From the NCBI GenBank assembly GCA_023135905.1, contig JAGLSE010000070.1:1-36448 (forward strand): DNA of 36,448 nt, given 5' to 3'. Of the stretch, positions 32,714 through 36,448 are shown piece after piece; positions within the stretch are counted from its first letter, which is position 1, and each line of letters opens with the position of its first letter. Position numbers and translations under genes: made by a program. Source of the DNA: Candidatus Omnitrophota bacterium (lineage in GTDB: Bacteria; Omnitrophota; Gorgyraeia; Duberdicusellales; 4484-171). The notes beneath the pieces were generated by a model, which saw only the letters and a program-made list of their open reading frames with translations, did no database searches and was not told the DNA's origin.

Positions 32714-33723
32714 AAAAATTAAAAGTTCTTTTAATTTTTGACAGCCCTTATTCAGTAAAAAGAGGCTATAGTTTTGAAGAAGAATTTAAAGATATTAATT
32801 GGGCTACTGAAAAATTTGTATTAAAGGCTTTGGTTGCAAACGGGCATAAAGTGAATTTATTAGGACTATATGACGATATCAACCTTCTTTTCCAAGAAGT
32901 CAAAGAAAATAAACCTGATGTAATATTTAATTTAGTTGAAGTGTTTAATAAGAAAACTCATTTGGATAAAAATGTGGTAGGAGTTTTAGAATTATTAGGT
33001 GTTCCATATACAGGAGCTTCGCTTACCAGTATTGTTATTTGCGGAAATAAGGCTTTGAATAAGCAAATATTAAATTTTCATAAGATTAAGGTGCCTTGTT
33101 TTCATACTTTTTATAGGAGCCATCGTGTATGGCTGCCTAAGCGATTGAAAACACCCCTTATCGTAAAGCCTCTCAGAGAAGAAGCTTCTAGAGGTATATC
33201 TCAAGCATCTATTGTGGATTGTTATGATTCATTGGTTGAGAGGGTCAAATTTATTCATAATAATATGAATAGAGATGCTATAGTAGAGGAATATATTGAC
33301 GGCAGAGAATTATATGTAAGTGTTCTTGGGAATAAAAAAATTAGTGTTTTGTCTTTTAGAGAGATGAAATTTGGTGAATTACCTGAGGATGAACCTAGAA
33401 TTGCAACCTATAAGGCAAAGTGGGATTTGGATTATAGAAATAAATGGGGGATTAAAAATGTATATGCCGGAAGATTATCTAATGGTTTAATTGAGAGAAT
33501 TAGTGAAATTTGTAAACGGGCATATAGAGCTCTTGATATGCATAGTTACGCGCGTTTTGATATAAGGGTAAATCTTGATTCTAAAATTTTTATAATAGAG
33601 TCAAATGCTAATCCATCCCTAGATATAGAAGATGAATTAGGCCAATCAGCTGAACGTGCTGGTATTACTTATAATAAGTTAATTCAAGTTATTTTAGAAC
33701 TAGCATTTAAGAGGATAAATTAA
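32710..33723 (+). CDS. ATP-grasp ligase related to D-alanine--D-alanine ligase
   Basis: 337 residues. N-terminal Rossmann-like part (VLLIFDSPYSVKRGYSFEEE, VIFNLVEVFNKKTHLDKNVV, LELLGVPYTGASLTSIVICG) and ATP-grasp core (PLIVKPLREEASRGISQASI, VEEYIDGRELYVSVLG, FDIRVNLDSKIFIIESNANP). It resembles Ddl but lacks some substrate-binding segments, and a neighbouring metallopeptidase replaces the usual mur cluster, so the substrate may be another peptide. It would form an amide bond through an acyl-phosphate. Followed by a small EF-Tu-domain-2-like gene. Confidence 0.82.
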   Translation: MKKLKVLLIFDSPYSVKRGYSFEEEFKDINWATEKFVLKALVANGHKVNLLGLYDDINLLFQEVKENKPDVIFNLVEVFNKKTHLDKNVVGVLELLGVPYTGASLTSIVICGNKALNKQILNFHKIKVPCFHTFYRSHRVWLPKRLKTPLIVKPLREEASRGISQASIVDCYDSLVERVKFIHNNMNRDAIVEEYIDGRELYVSVLGNKKISVLSFREMKFGELPEDEPRIATYKAKWDLDYRNKWGIKNVYAGRLSNGLIERISEICKRAYRALDMHSYARFDIRVNLDSKIFIIESNANPSLDIEDELGQSAERAGITYNKLIQVILELAFKRIN

Positions 33724-33737
33724 ATAAGGAGAAAATT

Positions 33738-33995
33738 ATTAAAGGGAATTTTTATGTTTATCAATGTTACAATTTGGGCAGCACAGGGGTTATGGTTTTT
33801 GGGCAAGTTAAACATGGCGAGATAAAAGAGGGGGCATCTGGTCTGATTGCTAAAGGTAAGAGATGTACGTTATTTAAAATTGAAAAGCACGGTAAAAAAA
33901 TATCTAAAGCTTGTAATAAAGATGAAGTTAAATTTTCTTTAAAGCATGTTAAATTTGAAGATATTAAGTCGGGAGAAGCTATTGTTTTTGAATGA
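33738..33995 (+). CDS. Small EF-Tu domain 2-like beta-barrel protein, apparent AUU start
   Basis: The frame that encodes the recognisable barrel (NFYVYQCYNLGSTGVMVFG, QVKHGEIKEGASGLIAKGKR, LFKIEKHGKKIS, VKFEDIKSGEAIVF) has no ATG, GTG or TTG before the first strand. A good ribosome site AAGGAG (33726-33731) stands seven bases before ATT at 33738, suggesting an AUU start (about 85 residues). The only ATG with a good site, at 33754, is out of frame and reads into a stop after 17 codons. TTG 33774 or ATG 33792 would lose the first strand. Function unknown; relatives resemble domain 2 of translation GTPases. Confidence 0.6.
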   Translation: MKGNFYVYQCYNLGSTGVMVFGQVKHGEIKEGASGLIAKGKRCTLFKIEKHGKKISKACNKDEVKFSLKHVKFEDIKSGEAIVFE

Positions 33996-34017
33996 ATTTA
34001 AAATAAGGTAGTGTTTA

Positions 34018-35490
34018 ATGTCTAAATTTTTAAGTACTTTAATTTTTCTTTTTATTTTTTTAAATAATGTTTACTGTCAAGATATTAAAAATGTTGACTT
34101 GGCAGGTACATGGTATTCTTCAAATCCGGATAAGCTGAAAAAACAGTTAGACGATTATTTTATTGAGGCAACCCCAACTGAGATTAAAGGTGAAATTATA
34201 GGGATTATTTCTCCTCATGCTGGAATGATTTATTCTGGAGAAGTGGCTGCTTATGGTTTCAAAGCAGTAAAAAACAAAAAAATTAATCTAGTTGTAGTTA
34301 TAGGATTCAGTCATAAAAAAGAATATGATGGTATTGCTGTTTTTGATGAAAAAGGTGTAAAAACTCCGTTAGGTATTCTGTTGACAGATAAGGAGTTGAC
34401 TAATAAGATTTTATCTATGAATGAAAAATTTTTCTCTGATTCATCAGTTTTTGATAAAGAAAATTCAGTTGAACTTATTTTACCATTTATCCAATATGCT
34501 ATGAAAGATCCAAAGGTTATATTGTTAGCGATAGGCAACCAAAGTTTTGAAAACTCGCGAATATTGGGAGATGCTCTTTATGAATTACTTAAAAATAGAA
34601 AAGACTATCTTTTAGTAGCAAGTACTGATATGAGTCATTATCTTTCTGCTGCCGAAGCAGAACAATCAGATAAAATAACGTCGGATCGAATACTTAAGAT
34701 GCATCCGGAAGAATTGCATTCTAAAAGTTATAGACAAAATAAAATGTGTGGTACTGGCGCAGTTGTAGCAACAATGATTGCTGCTAAAAAATTAGGTGCA
34801 AACAAAAGCTATATTTTAGATGTTTCTAATTCGTCTAAGATTTCCGGAGACTATAATAGAGTTGTAGGTTATTTGAGTGCTGCTTTTGTTAAGGAAGATA
34901 TAAAAAGTATAAAGGGAGAATTAAAGATGGATGATCTTGTAACGGTCGAACAAAAAACTAAACTTCTTAAAATAGCTAGAGATACAATAAGTTACCACTT
35001 AAAAACCAAAAAAATTTTAAAGACAGAGATTGATGATACAGAATTAGAGAAAGTTATGGGGGTTTTTGTTACTTTGCATAAGAATGGACAATTAAGGGGG
35101 TGTATTGGCAATATTATTGGTAGACAGCCTTTATATTTAGGAGTTATTGATATGGCTATTGCTTCAGCCACTCAAGACCCTAGGTTTTCATCAGTGACTT
35201 TGGAAGAGTTAAAGGGTATAGATATAGAAATATCAGTATTATCTTCATTGGAAAAAATAGATAATGCGGATAAAATAATTCTAGGAAAACATGGAGTTTT
35301 AGTAAAAGATCATTTTAGATCAGGAGTTTACCTTCCTCAAGTTGCGATTGAAACCGGATGGACAAAAGAAGAATTTATGAATAGTCTTTGTGGTCAGAAA
35401 GCAGGTATGGATACTGATGCATGGAAAAAAGGTAAGTGTCAAATTTATATATATACTGCGGAAGTGTTTGATGAAAGTTTAATTAAATAG
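34018..35490 (+). CDS. Exported MEMO-AMMECR1 fusion (AmmeMemoRadiSam proteins B and A)
   Basis: 490 residues: signal peptide MSKFLSTLIFLFIFLNNVYC (1-20), MEMO domain at about 25-295 (ISPHAGMIYSGEVAAYGF, VVIGFSHKKEYDG, STDMSHY, KMCGTGAVV) and AMMECR1 domain at about 305-488 (LHKNGQLRGCIGNIIGRQPL, DPRFSSVTLEELKGIDIEIS). Metal-site candidates are H67, H99 and C244. The usual EHS motif reads E148-N149-S150, so one conserved His is Asn. The radical-SAM partner of the system is not in the window. Both domains usually sit in the cytosol, so export is unexpected. Preceded by the small EF-Tu-like gene with 22 bases between. Confidence 0.85.
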   Translation: MSKFLSTLIFLFIFLNNVYCQDIKNVDLAGTWYSSNPDKLKKQLDDYFIEATPTEIKGEIIGIISPHAGMIYSGEVAAYGFKAVKNKKINLVVVIGFSHKKEYDGIAVFDEKGVKTPLGILLTDKELTNKILSMNEKFFSDSSVFDKENSVELILPFIQYAMKDPKVILLAIGNQSFENSRILGDALYELLKNRKDYLLVASTDMSHYLSAAEAEQSDKITSDRILKMHPEELHSKSYRQNKMCGTGAVVATMIAAKKLGANKSYILDVSNSSKISGDYNRVVGYLSAAFVKEDIKSIKGELKMDDLVTVEQKTKLLKIARDTISYHLKTKKILKTEIDDTELEKVMGVFVTLHKNGQLRGCIGNIIGRQPLYLGVIDMAIASATQDPRFSSVTLEELKGIDIEISVLSSLEKIDNADKIILGKHGVLVKDHFRSGVYLPQVAIETGWTKEEFMNSLCGQKAGMDTDAWKKGKCQIYIYTAEVFDESLIK

Positions 35491-35563
35491 CGCACATATT
35501 TATTATGAATACACAGTTTTAAATATAAAGTGAAAGAATAGATACTTTAAAGGTAGGGATTAT

Positions 35564-36379
35564 ATGGCGAATTATAAATGGAAAGATTCATATTCATATT
35601 CAAATTCAAATTTGAAGTTTCAGATGTCAAGAACTGTTAAACAATTGATTATTCTAAATATTTGTGTATTTGGAATTACAAATATATTTAAATCAATACC
35701 TTGGTTTTCAGTTTTTGGATTTGTGCCTAGTTTATTCCTTTCTAAATTTATGGTTTGGCAGGCATTTACCTATATGTTTTTACATGCGGGTTTGTTACAT
35801 CTTGTTTTAAATATGTTAATGTTATGGTTTTTTGGACCGGAAATAGAAGCAGCATGGGGTAGAAAAAATTTTTTATTTTATTATTTTTTTACGGGATTTG
35901 GCGCAGCCATATTCAGTTTTATAGTTTCATTTAATTCATCTATTCCTATTGTTGGTGCCTCAGGGGCATTATTTGGGATATTGGTCGCTTATGCGATGAT
36001 GTTTCCAGAAAATATTATAATAGTTTTAATTTTTCCAATGAAATGTAAGCATGCTGTGGTTATATTAACGGTTATAAATTTATTGGCGGCAGTATCATCC
36101 GTAAATAATGGGATAGCTTATGTTGCTCATTTAGGTGGAGCATTGTTTGGTTATATGTATTTAAAAAATGAAAAAATCAAAAGGCATTTATTGGGTTTTA
36201 AATTTAAAAAAATTAATACTAAATGGATAGATAAGAATATTCGAAGACGAGAGCTAAAAGAGAAGGATCTTAATATAAAGGTAGATGATGTTTTAGACAA
36301 AATATCGAAACATGGTATGAAAAGTTTAACCATGAATGAAAGAGACATCTTGAATAGAAAAAGCAAAGGTAATATTTGA
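35564..36379 (+). CDS. Rhomboid family intramembrane serine protease
   Basis: 271 residues with about six membrane segments between 25 and 200. Catalytic Ser133 in IVGASGALFG and His189 in VAHLGGALFG; the supporting HLVLNM at 79-84 includes N83. FTYMFLHAG at 68-75 is the conserved L1 entry. The C-terminal ~60 residues are cytosolic, charged, with VDDVLDKISKHGMKSLTMNE as a small helical motif also found on other long rhomboids. It would cleave transmembrane helices; substrates unknown. Ribosome site AGGTAGGGA precedes ATG 35564. Downstream, 36380-36448 contains nothing I can assign. Confidence 0.92.
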   Translation: MANYKWKDSYSYSNSNLKFQMSRTVKQLIILNICVFGITNIFKSIPWFSVFGFVPSLFLSKFMVWQAFTYMFLHAGLLHLVLNMLMLWFFGPEIEAAWGRKNFLFYYFFTGFGAAIFSFIVSFNSSIPIVGASGALFGILVAYAMMFPENIIIVLIFPMKCKHAVVILTVINLLAAVSSVNNGIAYVAHLGGALFGYMYLKNEKIKRHLLGFKFKKINTKWIDKNIRRRELKEKDLNIKVDDVLDKISKHGMKSLTMNERDILNRKSKGNI

Positions 36380-36448
36380 GAACAATAATTTTATATTTTA
36401 ATCAATGAGACTTAGATTTTTCAGAGAAAAATCTGTAGTCGAATTGAT

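Overview
The window looks like low-G+C, Gram-negative bacterial chromosome, with nearly every supported gene on the + strand. An outer-membrane beta-barrel, lipoprotein signal peptides, a GAF-ANTAR / glutamate-synthase-like / carAB neighbourhood and a rhomboid with a charged C-terminal tail fit a candidate phylum such as Omnitrophota (OP3). That placement is inference from gene content. I saw no rRNA, tRNA or CRISPR array.

Left part (1-3.8 kb): the 3' end of an alginate-export-type porin is followed by a short integron cassette array without an integrase (a CALIN). Three small cassettes each carry one gene (unknown cytosolic protein, lipoprotein, membrane-anchored protein). Each ends in an attC-like site, and the first 7-8 bases of each cassette are complementary to the start of its own attC. 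A group II intron of about 698 nt has inserted at the junction of cassettes 2 and 3. It has lost its reverse transcriptase except for a 13-codon N-terminal stub. Removing it in silico restores the complementarity of cassette 3, which fixes its boundaries to within one base.

Middle part (3.9-19.6 kb): a type 4 uracil-DNA glycosylase overlaps an iron alcohol dehydrogenase. Then comes a long + strand locus of glutamine and glutamate nitrogen metabolism: GAF-ANTAR regulator, small Fis-like HTH protein, FMN glutamate-synthase-domain enzyme, 52-residue Cys-rich protein, carA, carB, purF, glmS, pyrG and a second GAF-ANTAR paralogue. ANTAR domains bind RNA and act by antitermination. A strong 16-bp terminator hairpin lies in the leader before the first ANTAR gene, and a similar one lies before the DUF1846 gene. 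Four glutamine amidotransferase genes (carA, purF, glmS, pyrG), plus carB and a GltB-like enzyme, bracketed by two ANTAR proteins suggest a nitrogen-responsive regulon.

Right part (19.8-36.4 kb): a secreted clan-A-type glycosidase, an HD-domain protein, a DUF1846 protein, greA and a U32 (TrhP-like) protein. Next is a compact Fe-S/sulfur operon, Rrf2/IscR-like regulator - iscS - nadA - iscU - mnmA, with a good promoter and a 25-bp palindromic operator overlapping the start of the regulator. Then come a PilZ protein, a lipoprotein, a zinc metallopeptidase translationally coupled to an ATP-grasp ligase, a small EF-Tu-domain-2-like protein that seems to start at AUU, an exported MEMO-AMMECR1 fusion and a rhomboid protease. 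The two largest gaps here (21.2-21.6 and 30.6-31.0 kb) are rich in short hairpins. One family is conserved between them with compensatory stem changes.
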